Shown here piece by piece: positions 1-13,330 of a stretch of DNA of 64,000 nucleotides. Every line of letters starts with the position of its first letter. The stretch's first letter is position 1. Below the pieces are notes generated by a model that was not told the DNA's origin, ran no database searches, and saw only the letters and a program-made list of their open reading frames with translations. A program made the translations under genes and the position numbers. Source of the stretch: Brachionus plicatilis (taxonomy: Eukaryota > Rotifera > Eurotatoria > Ploima > Brachionidae); NCBI GenBank assembly GCA_010279815.1, contig QEOQ01000663.1:261139-325138 (forward strand), in the 5' to 3' direction.

Positions 1-3000
1 ACAACAGTTTTAGCATGCTGAATATTTTTATGTTTATAATATTTGTATTTAAATTTTAGAAATTATTAAAAACACCATTTAACATTATATTGTTTGGCAT
101 ATCATTTTTGCCACCATCGTATTCCATAACCCAATTCATCATCTAATTCTCAAAACATATCAATACATTTGTTTAAAATATTGAGGTTTTTATTCCTGAT
201 AATAGTGATTTCATTTTACTGAAACAAATTAGTTCCGGTTAAAAATTTATTATGATAAATATCTGTTTTTCCACCGTCTTTTTGTCAAAAATATAGGTGG
301 TTTTAGTTAGACCTTTTTTAATTATTATTAGATTTTTTCAAAGACTTATTGATTTAAATCGATATTAAAATATTGAAAGAATTTTTTATTTTAAATAAAC
401 AAAAAGTTTATCGAAATTTGTTGACGAAATTTTAATTATTCTTAATTTAGCTGCTTAGTGCATTAAATCAAATTTTGTTAAATCAAAAGTATACAAGCCA
501 TTTCCTACTATCAAATTTGACAAGGAGTTTGTTCTATTTGAAAAATATTCCAAATGCTTCAAATAAGCTTCTTTTTATTCGGTACCTATTTTAATAAATA
601 CTAAAAATGAAAAATAAGTCCCTCTGAGCTATTTACTAATTAAAGTCAATCAATATTAAGGTTTTGCTGTAAAATTTCAAATCCCTTGACTTACTTGAAA
701 GCATAGCTATTTATTAGTTGCCAATATTGTGTCACTGAAACAATGGTACGCAGGTTCATCAAAATTTAATTCAGAATTTGGCACTTAAAAATTCTATCAA
801 CAAAAAAAAAACAATTTTAGGCATCGAAATAATTTTTGTCGCTATTTTCTTAAAAAATTTGACACAATACTTGAATGCTGAATGAGAATGGAAAAAAGAC
901 CAAATCTTGAAATTTTTGCTGCTTCAAAACAATTTAGGAATAATTCATTTATTAAAATAATAAAGATCAGAATAATAGTAGGACTCAAAAGAGTGTTTAA
1001 TTCATCAAACGAAAACTTAGATGAAATCTAAAGAGAGAGTTATGTCTAGATCATGAAATTTTAATATAGATTTATAGTTTTAGTTTTCATAGATATTTTG
1101 TTTTTAATTAGCTTTTGATTTCTGAGTCTAATGTATTTAAAGAAGGGAATAAATCAACTTCCTGAATGGAGCAATGTTTCTAATCGAATATTTCACGTTC
1201 AAGAAGCCTGAAAAAATGGCTTGAAAAAAGCTCGGATTTTTGCAATTGAACTTGAATAATTTACTTTATAACTATTTAACTTAATCATGGGATTAGCTAT
1301 TTAAAATATTTCAAAAATTAAATAGTTCTCAACTCTCTGGTGTGGATAAGAATGCAAGTTATAGTTTTTTTTTAAGACTTCAATCAATCATTTACGCTAA
1401 CTATTGAAATCATTAGCTATAAATTTTAAATTAAGATTTGTTTTTTTTATTCGTTTTTTATTTTTGGCAAAAATTTTGAGCATAAGAACATGATTTGCCA
1501 ACTTTATCGACTAATGCGACTGAAAAGCCTCAATTATTTATTCATAATTTAGTTTGTTCGATTGAAATTGTTTCATAATAATTTCCCTTATTTAATTCGA
1601 TCTATGTTTAATTAAATAATTAAAATTTTGAATTAGAAAAGAAATTTTTTTTGGACTTTTCACCGGTGTCTTTAATTTAAAAAATTTAAATTAGGACTAT
1701 AGGCTTTAACATTTAAATATTCGAACAAATTTCCTCAATCAATATAAAAAGTTGGATCAATAATTTTTAATTTTTCCCTTCTAAATTGTAAAAAACAATA
1801 AATTACTAAGTCAACTAATCTCTTCCCAAGGGATCATTCAAATGCAAAAAAAGTTAAATCAACTTTTTTAGAACAAATTACACCTACTTGGACGAGTTTT
1901 TAAAAACGGAAAATAGATTGCTAATCAAGCTTGGCTGCGAGGCAATTAATTTTTATTCATTAGACCGAGTGAAAAATTTTAGATATGAATGGGTAAAATT
2001 TTGAAAATCAAAAAGTGAATTCCTGGAGTTTTGATTTTTTGATGAAAAGGACTTCCTAACAATTTTTTACAAAACAAATTATTAATCGAAAATGACAAAA
2101 TTAATTTTTTAATTTTTCAAAACAATCAATTTTACAAATTTTAAATATAAATTTATAAAATAGTTATGATTTTATTTGAAATGTGTATTTTTTTTTTGAC
2201 TCCGTGGAGAATATTTCAATTTTTTAATTAGTTTTACTCAGTCGGTAGAATCAGTTGATATTTTTTCTAATTTCAAATTTTCTTTGGAGAAAACTTAATT
2301 AATTTGTTTACTAAGATGTATATTTAAGCACAGATTGTGTCTAGAAGATGACAAAACAAACAATTTTGTTCAATAAGTGCAAATTTTCAATTGAGGAAAA
2401 AAATTAAATAGCGAAACATTGAAAAAATAAAATTAAAAATTATTGATTCATGTTAAAAGAAATTAAATTAAATTTTTTATTTAGCCATTTCCTTAAAATA
2501 TCAATCGCATGCGACCACTACATACATAAATCAATATTTGCTGCTTTTTTTGGCGGTATTAGTATGCAGTAAGAAGCCCATTAAGAAGGCCCATTTCATT
2601 TGATTCTTTAATTTTTATTTCGATTTAATTTTTGTTTATTCTCATTGAAATTTCAAGTGAAATACAAAGATAGATACTCGACTAAATTTGGCTAAATAAA
2701 TAATTGCAAAATTTTAAATAATTTTCCTCTAAATTCTATCTAAATTTGGCATACAATTCTAAATATATTTGTAATTAGATAATTTAAATATATAAATCAT
2801 TAATTTAAAAATATTATTATTGTGCACTATTTAGTCAGCTCAAGATTTATTTTTATAGTCTACTTGAGAAGCAAATTTTAGATTCGAATGTTTGGGAATA
2901 GTTTTAGATATTTTATTTTTATTTTTAACATAAATCTGATCTTGATTAATAATTATCTAATTCATTTGAGAGATACAGTGAATAATAATAGATGAATTTA

Positions 3001-3890
3001 AAGTATTCTGTATTCGCGTTTGAGACCTTGAGTTCATTCCTTAGACCCAAATTGATCATATCCAAAATCTATTTTGACTCTAACTAATTCGATGAAATAA
3101 CCTTACTTAAAATAAACTAAATATTTTAAATCAGATTAAAATACCATTTGTTAAGAATTATTTCAAGATTATGCTTTAGCATTTGAGACACTAGAACACT
3201 ATTATATCTTTAATTGAATATTTTTTTTGTAAAAAAGAGCTCAAAGGTATTTTAAAAAGCTAAATCAAACAATTTATTCTAAAAATTGTTGTCTTTTTTC
3301 ACATTTTTTTTAATGATAAAATAATAAAATTAATTGATGTTTTTTAGATTAAATTATTTTATCCTAAGGTTAAAATGAACGAAATTTTACTTTTTTTTCC
3401 ATTTTATTTTTAATTCATTAATGTTTTGGGTAAGCTTATTTTCAAGAAATAATTGCAATTTTTTTCTATTTATTGGATTAAATTAAAATAAATCTGAGTA
3501 ATTAAAATATTTGTGTGTAAATTTACGGCAAATAAAATTGCACGTAAATATGCAGGTCATTCATTGTCATATACATGCACGAAAATTTGAGTCTTATTCT
3601 TGAGGTCAATACAGGTAAATTTTGATAGACGACCCATCGACCGACCTACTTTAGCATATATAAAATTAAAAAAAAATATATATATATGTATTTGTTAAAA
3701 TTTATGAATATTTTAATTTTGATTTTTAAGCTAACCTAATCAAGCCAGTGACAAGTAGGAGGTGAATAGATTGATTTAAAAAATTTTAACATTTTAACTT
3801 GACATCGATTAAAGTTGGCCAAATTTTACTTTTTAGAAACTTAATAAAAAAAATTAATGTAATCTACTCAAATAAAAATACAAAAAAAAA
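1..3890. other. AT-rich intergenic DNA upstream of neuroglian
   Basis: I see no supportable gene here. The stretch is very A+T rich, with homopolymer runs and stops in all frames. A short minus-strand frame around 105-165 (reading ELDDELGYGIRWWQK then stop) could be a decayed transposon or the tail of another gene, but nothing around it supports that. The part nearest the neuroglian start (about 3530-3890) should contain its promoter; I recognise no specific element. Confidence 0.6.
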
Positions 3891-6800
3891 ATGCATCTTG
3901 ACACAATGTCACATTACTTGGCCTATTTGATCGTACCCATTGCTGTGATTCTTGCCAGTAAGAAACTCTAGTAAAATTTGCATCTTTGCTTTATCTTTTC
4001 TTTCTCCAAAAGTTCCATCCCCTCCGTCGATAATTCGTCAAGCCGACAAGGAAATCATATTCGACCCACGTATCAACATAGAAATACCCTGTGTGGCCAA
4101 AGGCGACCCAGCTCCAAAATACACATGGACCAGAGACAAGCGTATTTACGACCCGAGCTCCCAAAACAACAGAGTCGCCATGAAAAGCAATGCTGGCACA
4201 TTGATCATAACAAATCCGACTGCTGCCGATCAAGGCTGGTACCAATGCAATGCAACAAATCAATACGGTACAGCTTTGTCGTTCACAACTCGTCTTCGAA
4301 TGGCCGAGCTGTCCCAATTTCCCTATTCATCTCGTTCCAAAGTAGTCCGAGCCAGACGAGGCGACTGGGTCATTTTGGACTGTACTCCACCGACTGGTGT
4401 TCCAGATCCGTACATCTATTGGTCTGTGGTAGGAGACAGTGACAGAGACCAGTTCGGCACCATCACGGTGTCGGCCAGAGTTACTCAAGACTATTATGGT
4501 AAACTCTACATCCTTAATGTGGAAGATGAAGATGAAAAAGACAAGCGTCCGTATGCGTGTAATGCATACAGTAGACGTTTGTTGTTGCTGAACCAAGGTG
4601 AGCTTACTGTTTTGGAAGTTGAAAAAGTGAGTCCGACCAACAAGGCTCCTGTAAAACTTTGGACTTCGGAGCAAAATAGGGTTTTTTTGCTTGGCCACGA
4701 AATGAGGCTAAAGTGTATTTTTGGCGGTCGGCCCACACCACAGGTCATATGGCGAAAAATAGATGGCACTCTGCCTACTGACGGCCGATTCTCCACCGAT
4801 TCCGAAGGCCAGGAACTAGTGATTAAATCTATCAAATTCTCCGATGCTGGGACCTACGAATGTAGAGGAAGCAATGGTAAAAAAAAATTATTAAAAAAAT
4901 TTTAAATATAAATTTTATTGAATTAATAAAAAAAAAAAATATTAAACTTGTATTAACTTAAAGAATTGGGAATGGCTTTAGCTTCGATCCAGGTAGTGAT
5001 TGAATCTGAGCCGTATTGGATCGAGAGACCAGAGGACGAAAATGTTGGTGTAGATGAAGATGTAAGCTTTGTTTGCGATGCAGATGGACGACCGGCGCCC
5101 AACAAAGTAGATTGGTACGTAAATGGAGAGCCGATTCAAAGCGAATTTCTGCAGTCCAACCCACGCATTTCGATAAATAATAAAGTTTTGGATGTAACCA
5201 ATGTCGAAATGACAGACACTTGCGTATTTTCGTGCAACGTGACCAACAAACACGGCTACGCTTGGTCTAATTTCTATCTAAATGTTCTCTCAGAGCCGCC
5301 AGAGATCCAAGAACCACCAGATAATGAGACAAAAGTGGTCGAAGGCGAGTCTGTGGAAATTAAATGCGTTACATTTGGTGCTCCTAAGCCGCAAATTTTT
5401 TGGAAAAGAAACAACCAATTAATCACTGGTGGCAGGTTCTCTATCCGGCCTGATGGAACTTTGTTTCTAAGTAGCTCGACGGTAGCAGACAGTGGAATAT
5501 ATGAATGCATTGCAACTAATAAATATGGAAGTGTCTCAGCCAAAGGAATGCTAAGCGTTAAGCAAAAAACTACTCTTCAAACTAAGCCGAACAATCAAGA
5601 AATGAAAGTCGGATCTTTTGTTATATTTAGATGCACTGCCAAGGCTGACATTGGATTGACTCATTTAATTGACTGGCTCAAAGATGGACATCCAATCTCT
5701 TACACAGGTATTTCAAAAGTTTAAAAAAATTACTAATGAGCATTTAAAAGAGAAAATGTTTTAGTTTTTTCATTTAGTTGTTTTTAAAATTTTTTATTAG
5801 AAAATCAAAAACTAAATCTACCAATTAAACAATTGGATTTAATAAAAGAGTAGTTTAAAAATCGTAAAATTGAATCTTACGAGATTTTCTACAATTCATA
5901 AAGTCTGATATCTTTAAGGGTTTTTCTGATAATAAATTTTGTATAAAAATTTGAATGAAAAGAAATAATAGTGATTTGTACCAGAATTCATGTGGCTTAA
6001 TTTTTTGTGTTTGAATCACGAAATGTATCCAATGTTGAAATAACATTGAAAAGCGGGATGTTTCAAATATTTTTTTCAGTTTCAAATAAAAAAATAATTT
6101 TAAGTTAATATTGCAAGCATTTTCATATTTAAAATTAAACTCTTTAGTGAAATAGAATTAGTTTAATTTTTATTTAGAAATTTGAAAAAAAATATTGAAA
6201 ATTCTTTTTTGTAACTTTTAAATTATTATTTATTTATTTTTTTATCTGTATCTTTACCAACCTTCAAAATAAAATGTATGAAACAAAAAAATTAAAAATA
6301 AAGCTAAATAAGATAAAATAAAATGAATAAAAAGACAAATAATTCATTTGGATTTAAATTAATATTCAATCGTTGAAAAACTCGATCTAGTCGGTTTAGT
6401 GAACTATGGTTCACATATTATGCGATCAATTTTTGTTCTCGGTTTTGTGAACTATAATCTCACCTAATTTTTTTGTTCACAAAAAGGTGAACCAAAATAG
6501 AACTAGGTGAAAAATTTTTAGACTATGAGAATAAATTGAATAAAATAGCTATTTAATAGAATGCCTAATTCTTGATGCTGATATAACAATAAACAATTGA
6601 AGTTAATATATGTTTTTTTTTTATTTTTAATTTGAAGGAGCTTTAGAAAAAGCATTTGCTCTGATCTAGTTGACTTGGTATTACCCTTTAAACGATCATT
6701 AATTTTTTTCTAGATATTTTTATTAGGCATTTTTCAGTCAAAATTTAGTTTTAAATAAATTTATGCTAAACACTGTTAAATTGCTCATTCAATTGATTCG

Positions 6801-9800
6801 AACCAATTCTACTTTGCCTTATATTTTTTTAATTGAAATTTAAAAAAAAATAGCTTTTTGTATTTAGTATTTAAATTAGAAATTTAGCTATAAATTCTTT
6901 ATTGTTGGCTTTATTTTGGTTTTGTTAAATTCAGTACAAAATGATAAAAAGAACAGAAAAATTTGTAAAAAAATTGAATAACTTTTTTTCTAAATGTTTA
7001 AACTTAATTCTGTAAATGCAACTCAGTGCAACATTCAAAGTTGCATCAAATATCAAGGTCTGCTAAATTTGCAGAGTTTAGCAGAAATTAAATTTAAATA
7101 TAATCAAGCGTAGGGCATTTTGCAGAGATTTTGCACATAATTAGCAGGCTTTTACAGTTGATGCATCTTTGAATGTTGCACCATTCTGTATTCACAGAAT
7201 TAATTTTAAACTTTTAGAAAAAAAGTTAGTTAATTTTTTTACACTTTGTTCTGTTCTTTTGTACTGAACTTCACAAAACCGCTAATTTTAATGAAATGAG
7301 ACAATAATTCACTTTATTGATCTTAAAAATGTGAATGTGAGCTGAGTCAAATATCCTTCAAACTAATGTACTTTTAATAATTTAAATAATGGAATCAAAT
7401 CAAAAACCAGCCAAAAATCTAAAAATTAAATTTAAAATCAATAAAATAAGCCAACAATTTATGATCTTTTTGATTCTTTCGATGCATCTAGTAGTGTAAA
7501 ATATAAATCAAAATATCTATTTCTAATGAAACTGGGTTATCTTTAATTCTCTTTATGGACAATCCACTTGTTTTCTAAAAAAAATGAGATCTTTAAAAAT
7601 TTATTCTAATTTATAAATTTAATTTTACTAAATATATTGGAATGTTAAATAGACGATAATACTATAATAATATATAAGTTTATCTTATCATAAATTTTTA
7701 TTTAAGGCCGTTTTATAAAGGATTCATGGGATCAGGATACATTGAAAATAACCGATCTTCAATTTGAAGATGGTGGTACCTATACTTGTGTGGCGCGTAC
7801 CGAGGTCGATGAGGTACGAGCTGATGCGACTTTGGTGGTTCAAGATAGACCTAATAGGCCTAGAATTGATTCTGTTATGTGCACTAGCGGTTCAAGTAAG
7901 AATGGAATTGAACCCAAGGTCAAAATTGACTGGTCATCTGGTGGAGAAAATAACGCAAAAATTTTGCACTTTATTCTTCAATACAACACTTCGTTTGCTA
8001 GCACTGAATGGTTCGATGTGATAGTAAAAGGCCAAAAGGAAGTGAGTGCATCTGTTGAGAATACAACCGATGCCGAAATTACTCGTCTAACTCTTGTGAG
8101 AAGATTTGAACGTAAGTTTAAAATCAACCCAAAACAAAATTTAAATAAATTTTTTAAAAAGATTTTGAAACTGAAAAAATTCCTGGTACTCAAAGCGATT
8201 TAACATTTCCGCTTTCGTGCTGGGCAAACTACACTTTTAGAATTAAGGCTGTAAATAGGTTGGGTGAATCTGATCCAAGCGAAATAGCTGCTACATCATG
8301 TTACACAAATCCATGCAGACCTGCTCGACACCCTCTGGGTGTACGAGCGTTCGGAAATCAATCAGACAATATGATTATCACCTGGAATGTAAGCTTGATT
8401 TTTTGTTTTAATCGAAAAAAAAAACTATTTAAAAAATAAATACTAGTTAATGCCTAAAATTGATTGGAATGCTCCTCTATTTTGGTATCAGGTTGAGTAT
8501 AGACAAGCACGGAAAGAGAATGAGGCATTTAATCAACTAATTCACGAATGGACAAGGATTAAAGTTCCTGCTGATCAAAATTATGTGATTATCAGCGATA
8601 CGCCGACGTATAAAGAATATGAGTTTTATGTAAAAGCTTATAATCAGCAAGCTGGTGATGGTGTAAGTGGAGAAGCAACAGAGATGGCTACTTTACATCG
8701 TGGTTTTAGCGGAGAAGATAGTAAAAAGGCTCATTTTTATTTATCAAAATTTTATCTAATAATTTCTCTAGAGCCGGTCATAATTCCCCAAAACTTTGCA
8801 ATGGAAGAAACAATTGATCATCGAACTGCAAAATTTAAATGGGATCCTATAACAACTGAACAAGCTAATGATCCTAATAATGGCATGAAAGGACGTCTGT
8901 CAGGATTTCTGGTAATTTAAAAAAAATATTTATTTTCATTGATTTTTAAAACTAAAATTTTTATTTAGATTCAATTTTTTAAAGTAAGTGGAAACATAAA
9001 TGGTCAAAGTGAAATGAAGACTCATAAAGTTGATGGCAATTTGAGTGAAACAATAATTAATAACTTGCCACCATTTTCCACAGTCCGTTTACAGATAGCA
9101 GCTTTAAATGATCGATATCAAGGTGAATTTTCAGCACCGGTACGATTCATTTTTGCATTGCAATTATAATTTTATTCATTTTTTTTCAAAAGATTTCTAT
9201 TATGACTATGGAAGGCGTTCCAGGTCCAGTGGTAAACTTACGGGGTATACCATATGGCTCATCGGGTATAAAATTAGATTGGGAAGAGCCCGAAGAACCA
9301 AATGGAATAATAATTGGATATGAGATTTTATTTCAAGAAATTTCAAAGTAAATTTGAAACATATTTAAATCCGAAAATATTTTATTTTTAATTTTTGCTA
9401 ATAAAGTATTGCCGAGCCACCCGGTCTAGTTCAACCACCAATTGTTATTAAAAGTAGATTTGAGTTGACTCGAATAGTAACTGGTCTTCTTCCAAATCAA
9501 AAATACAGATTCACGGTTCTTGCCAAAACTGCCAAAGGCGTTTCAATAGATCCAAATTTTGTCGAAGTTATTACCTCATCTGCCGAGAGTATATTTAAAT
9601 TTTTTTTTTTTACTAAAATAATTTTTTACTCAAAAATTTTACAGAGCCTTCCAAGACCAACTTCCAAGTGATTTCAACATTCGAAGATGGCTTTAACTTG
9701 ACATGGTCTACCAATAACCAAGTGAACGCAGCCAGTCTATTCTATGTTAAATACAAAAAAACTGATGATATTGCTGCTCCATGGCTTCGAACGGCCTTGA

Positions 9801-10826
9801 CCACAGACAATTTCTTGTCTTTGACTGACTTGGAAAGCGGAACTCGATACAGTGTTGTCCTGGTGGCCACAACTGGCACCGAACATAGCAGCCTAGAGAC
9901 GGAATCTGATGTTGAAGTACTGAAAACAGCCGGAAAAGGTAATTGGAAGATTTATGGAAAAACCCAAGAGCTTATTCCATATATTATTATTAAGATATGT
10001 TTGCCGAATAATTGAGAGCTCTTCTAGCTGATTTGTTTGAATATTAATTACCAAATAACAAATCAGAAAATAGTTGAAATTTTTACGAAAAATAAAAAAA
10101 CCAAAGATTTCAACTCAAAAGTTAATTATGTTAGCTTATTTGTAAGAAAAAAAGAAAAAGATATACAGATAGATTGAACGAAAAATTTATTCCTATTGAA
10201 AAAAATGAGTTTGAATTTTACCAACTTAATCTTAAATTCGACTAATGAGACTCTGGGTTTGAGTTAAAAAACGAATTATTTTAATTTTTAAATTTTTAAT
10301 TTTAGCACGTATTTCAAAGAATGTTGCCACTGAACCATGGTTCATTGGAATGATGGTCTCAGTTATATTGCTAATAATAATATTGATCAATGTATGCATT
10401 TTGGTAAGAGAACGCGGAGGAAAGTATTCAGTACAGGAAAAAGAACCGTTCCAAAATCAAATGCTTGCATCGGAAAGTCAAGGCTTTGACGAATATGAAA
10501 AAGGGTAATTTAAAAGAAAAGAGAAATTTTTTTAGTTCTATTTTTTAATTTTTTCGAGTAGACCTGGCGATGGTGGAATGGCTAATCAAAATTTAGTGAC
10601 AGGACCATCAAATATGTACTTTGACGAGAAGCAGTACCATGATGAAGATGATAGCATGGCCGAGTACGGAAATGGTGAAAATGGAAAATTCAATGAAGAT
10701 GGATCGTTTATTGGCTTGTATGGAAGAGATCGAATACAAACATATGTTGTTCAATACAACCAAGGTCAGAATCAAAATGACGCAGAGAATCCAGGCAGTT
10801 CTAAGCCATATACTAGCTTTGTTTAA
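3891..10826 (+). CDS. Nrg: Neuroglian / L1CAM-family cell adhesion molecule, 13 exons
   Basis: Single-pass neural adhesion molecule that links cell contacts to the ankyrin-spectrin skeleton. Exons assembled by eye: 3891-3957, 4013-4876, 4964-5707, 7707-8111, 8162-8388, 8447-8720, 8772-8911, 8969-9139, 9193-9347, 9407-9588, 9645-9938, 10306-10504, 10562-10826, giving 1328 residues, in frame throughout and close to the usual length of about 1240-1300. Exon 1 encodes a hydrophobic signal peptide. Six Ig domains follow (Cys..Trp..DxGxYxC pattern), then five fibronectin III repeats, a membrane segment near residues 1186-1209 beginning WFIGMM, and a cytoplasmic tail with RGGKY, DSMAEYG and the ankyrin-binding motif. 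That motif reads FIGLY (1290-1294) instead of FIGQY. The C-terminus TSFV fits a class I PDZ ligand. Intron 3 is about 2 kb and contains a hairpin transposon; other introns are short. Confidence 0.95.
6399..6492. repeat. Cluster of GTGAAC/GTTCAC palindromes
   Basis: GTGAAC-4-GTTCAC lies at 6399-6414 and GTTCAC-6-GTGAAC at 6475-6492, with a degenerate copy (GTGAAC..TCTCAC) between them. All lie in the neuroglian intron. They may be the relic of a small inverted-repeat element or protein-binding sites; I cannot tell which. Confidence 0.4.
6918..7280. mobile_element. Fold-back (hairpin) MITE in neuroglian intron 3
   Basis: The left arm begins GGTTTTGTTAAATTCAGTAC and the right end is GTACTGAACTTCACAAAACC. 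The two arms stay complementary for roughly 130 bases, with a short centre rich in TGCAGA/TCTGC words. The flanking nonamers ctttatttt (6909-6917) and gctaatttt (7281-7289) match at 6 of 9 positions, so a decayed 9-base target duplication is possible. A lone copy of the same terminus occurs at about 45569. Non-autonomous: no coding capacity seen. Confidence 0.75.
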
Positions 10827-11554
10827 ATCTCTAGATTAGAAATGTTTTTGTTACTTTTTTTTTGTTTTTTTTTCTCAGGTTATTTTGTTAAAAAAGCCAC
10901 CCGAGCTAATCTAATATAAAGAAGCATTTATTTTTAATCTTAAATTTTTGCCTTTTTTTGTAAATTCTATTTCAGCATAAAATACCATTTACTTTTGGTG
11001 TTAACTTAACTAAATCATGGGATATTATGATTTAATAGAAAGCTTAACATCATACTCATGTTTATAAGAATTTTATTTATAAATAAATCTTTTGTTTAAC
11101 AAAAAAATTTTGGAAATAGTTTGTTTACGAAATTTGATGCTTTTTTTAATTCGATTAGCCCAATATATTTGCAAATATCAAAAAAATATTCTCATTTTAA
11201 GTTTTAATATATTCAATTAAAATTAAACAAATCGAATATCATGAATAAATGAGATTAAGTCAAGATGTATTGAATTGTATTACCAAAAGAATTTAATCTA
11301 AAAGTTTTGACTTTTAGATATCTAAGATTATTTTAAAGCTATCTTTATAATAATACATAATTTTGATTGAATTAAAATTTTCAATATATAAAAATCAAAA
11401 TTTCCCAACTTTTAAATGGATATCATTGTTTTTGTACGACTCTGAAAATCTTATTTTAATTAGCTAAAATTTCAATTTTTATTAAATTAATAGTTTAAGA
11501 TATACCATTTATCAAGTTTTATTTTATTTGAATGTTACAATTTATTACGAAAAA
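10827..11554. other. Neuroglian 3' UTR and AT-rich spacer
   Basis: Downstream of the neuroglian stop. AATAAA polyadenylation-type signals occur (for example near 11080). Nothing else recognised. Confidence 0.5.
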
Positions 11555-12133
11555 GGTTAAGCAAAATAGAGACAGTGATAAAGTGTTAAGTCAAAAAATT
11601 TAAAAAATTTAAACAAACAATTTTGCATTTTGAAAATAAACTCAAAAAACGAATATATTAAAAAAAAATTATATCCAAATATTGCTAAAATAAATAGCTA
11701 CTATCTTTTAAAAAGCTTTAAGACTTAAAGACAATTCAAAAATAATTCATTACACATTTTTACAAATGCTTATCATAAGCATTTGTAAAAAATCTATTAC
11801 TTTCAATTATTTCACAATCGCATATTCTATCTAAAATAACTATTAACTAATAGAAATTTAAGAGCATTCTTTAATTTTAATAAGGTTGAACTTAACAGAC
11901 AAAATAATAAATCAGTCTTAATCAAAAAATTTAAACAAGCAATTTTGCATCTTGAAAATAAACTACCTCAAAAATTTATAGCCAAATGCTGCTAAAATAT
12001 ATCACTGTTATTTTTAAAAAACTTTAAAGTTTTATATAGAAAATTAAAAAAATAATACATAATGCATAATAAGCATTTGTAAAAATCATCTACTTCCAAT
12101 TATTTCACGATCTAAAATAATTATTAACTAAGT
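11555..12133. repeat. Two diverged direct copies of an approximately 250-300 base repeat
   Basis: Copy A runs about 11555-11851 and copy B about 11883-12133. They share ordered blocks: AAGGTTGAACTTAA-like start, TCAAAAAATTTAAACAA, CAATTTTGCAT.TTGAAAATAAACT, AAATATTGCTAAAAT, GCATTTGTAAAA, AATTATTTCACGATC, TAAAATAA.TATTAACTAA. A third partial copy lies at about 16488-16600 in an intron of the LRRC71-like gene, so this is a dispersed family. Copy A contains a perfect 17-base inverted repeat at 11757-11791. Confidence 0.65.
11757..11791. repeat. Perfect 17-bp hairpin inside repeat copy A
   Basis: TTTTTACAAATGCTTAT, one C, then its exact reverse complement. It would form a 17-base stem with a one-base centre. 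Copy B keeps only the right half (GCATTTGTAAAAATC). Confidence 0.85.
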
Positions 12134-12439
12134 TCAATACAAACAATTTCCACTTCATTTTCTTACAATTGTAATATTTTTATATATTTTTATACATACA
12201 GGTATGTATGATTTTTTTTGTACTCTCTTCTTCTAATTTTTATTTTTAATTCTTCTGAAGGAGATTAATTAAATTCAAATAAATAAATAAATTAACTGAT
12301 CAAGATGAGTCAAAATTTTTATTTTAATCTATTTTAAATTAGTGTTAGTCGGCCATGTTGAAGTTTGAGATTGTATATAATGCATCCAATTGCAGATTTA
12401 ATTTTAATTTCATAAGCTTAATATTTTATATTTTTACAG

Positions 12440-13330
12440 GGAAAAATCCACTTTCAATTAAGCTTTTGGAGGAAAATAAATAAGTTCAGATCAAGAAAAC
12501 GTTCAAGACAAATTCCATCACTTTTTAAGATGGTAAAGAATTTAATACGGATATTGATAAAGGAAAAATATTCGGAGATCTACTAGCCATTACTTTTAGT
12601 CTTCACCTCGATTTTGTAGAATCGTAGGATAAGTGCCCTTATCTTATTTATTGGATAGAATAGTTTCTTTATTTAAGATCTTTGAGAGTAAATGTAAATG
12701 GTCATCTAAGTGATCAATACCATATTAAAGCAGGAGTTCCACAAGGATCAATTATTAGTCCACTTCTTTTAGCATGCTTATAAATGACATACAAAAAAGA
12801 AACAAAACAAACTGCCAATACTATCTTCTTTTTGCAGATGATTTGGCTACTTTTTTAATTTGAAAAATATTGGAAATCTTGAAACATGATTAATAAGTAC
12901 CTAAAAGAAATTGAAAGATTGCTTTTCAAATGAAAAATGAAAATTTTATTGAAAAGTCATGTTATATGATCTTTAAGAAAAAACCAAACTTAAAATCAAT
13001 CTTGATCTTAAAATTAATGGTAACAATTTGAATAATGAGGAAACAGTCAAATTCTTAAGCATCACATTAGAATCAATACTCATATTTAGTCCAATGCTGG
13101 ATGAATTATTAGAGCGCTGTAATTCAAGGCTTAATAAAATAAAATATCTCTCAATTAGAAATGCGGTCTAAAACCAAAAACATTAGGTAATTTTTTCAAA
13201 TCTTTGATAGGATCAATCTTGGATTATTCTTTTCCTTATTTAAACCCATTCTCAGAAACTAACATCAAAAAAATACAAGTAATTCTATATTGAGTTGAGT
13301 GAGAGGTATGTTGGGGCAGGATTGAATCAT
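12440..13330 (+). pseudogene. Degenerate non-LTR retrotransposon reverse transcriptase
   Basis: Broken reading frames on the plus strand carry reverse-transcriptase landmarks in the correct order. AGVPQGSIISPLL is encoded near 12730-12768. The FADDL box, equivalent to YADD, is near 12830-12845. A C-terminal stretch resembling NKIKYLSIRN and SLIGSILDYSFPYLNP spans about 13130-13250. Stops and frameshifts interrupt it throughout, so it is a dead copy. The motif style is that of the jockey/CR1-type elements common in invertebrates; the exact clade cannot be settled by eye. Confidence 0.8.

Larger units (their letters stand above)
5708..7706 (+). other. Large third intron of neuroglian
   Basis: The only long intron of this gene (about 2 kb against 50-370 bases for the others). 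It interrupts the sixth Ig domain between SYTG and RFIKD. It contains short palindromes at 6399-6492 and a fold-back element at about 6918-7280, so transposon insertion explains part of the length. Short frames inside it are not convincing genes. Confidence 0.8.

Noticed and set aside
3978..5543. Several 70-150 codon frames overlapping neuroglian exons 2 and 3 on both strands
   Set aside because: Compositional shadows of the Ig-domain coding frame; no independent motifs or splice logic.
5855..6085. 76-codon minus-strand frame in neuroglian intron 3
   Set aside because: AT-driven Phe/Lys/Ile composition, no domain, and located in transposon-bearing intron DNA.
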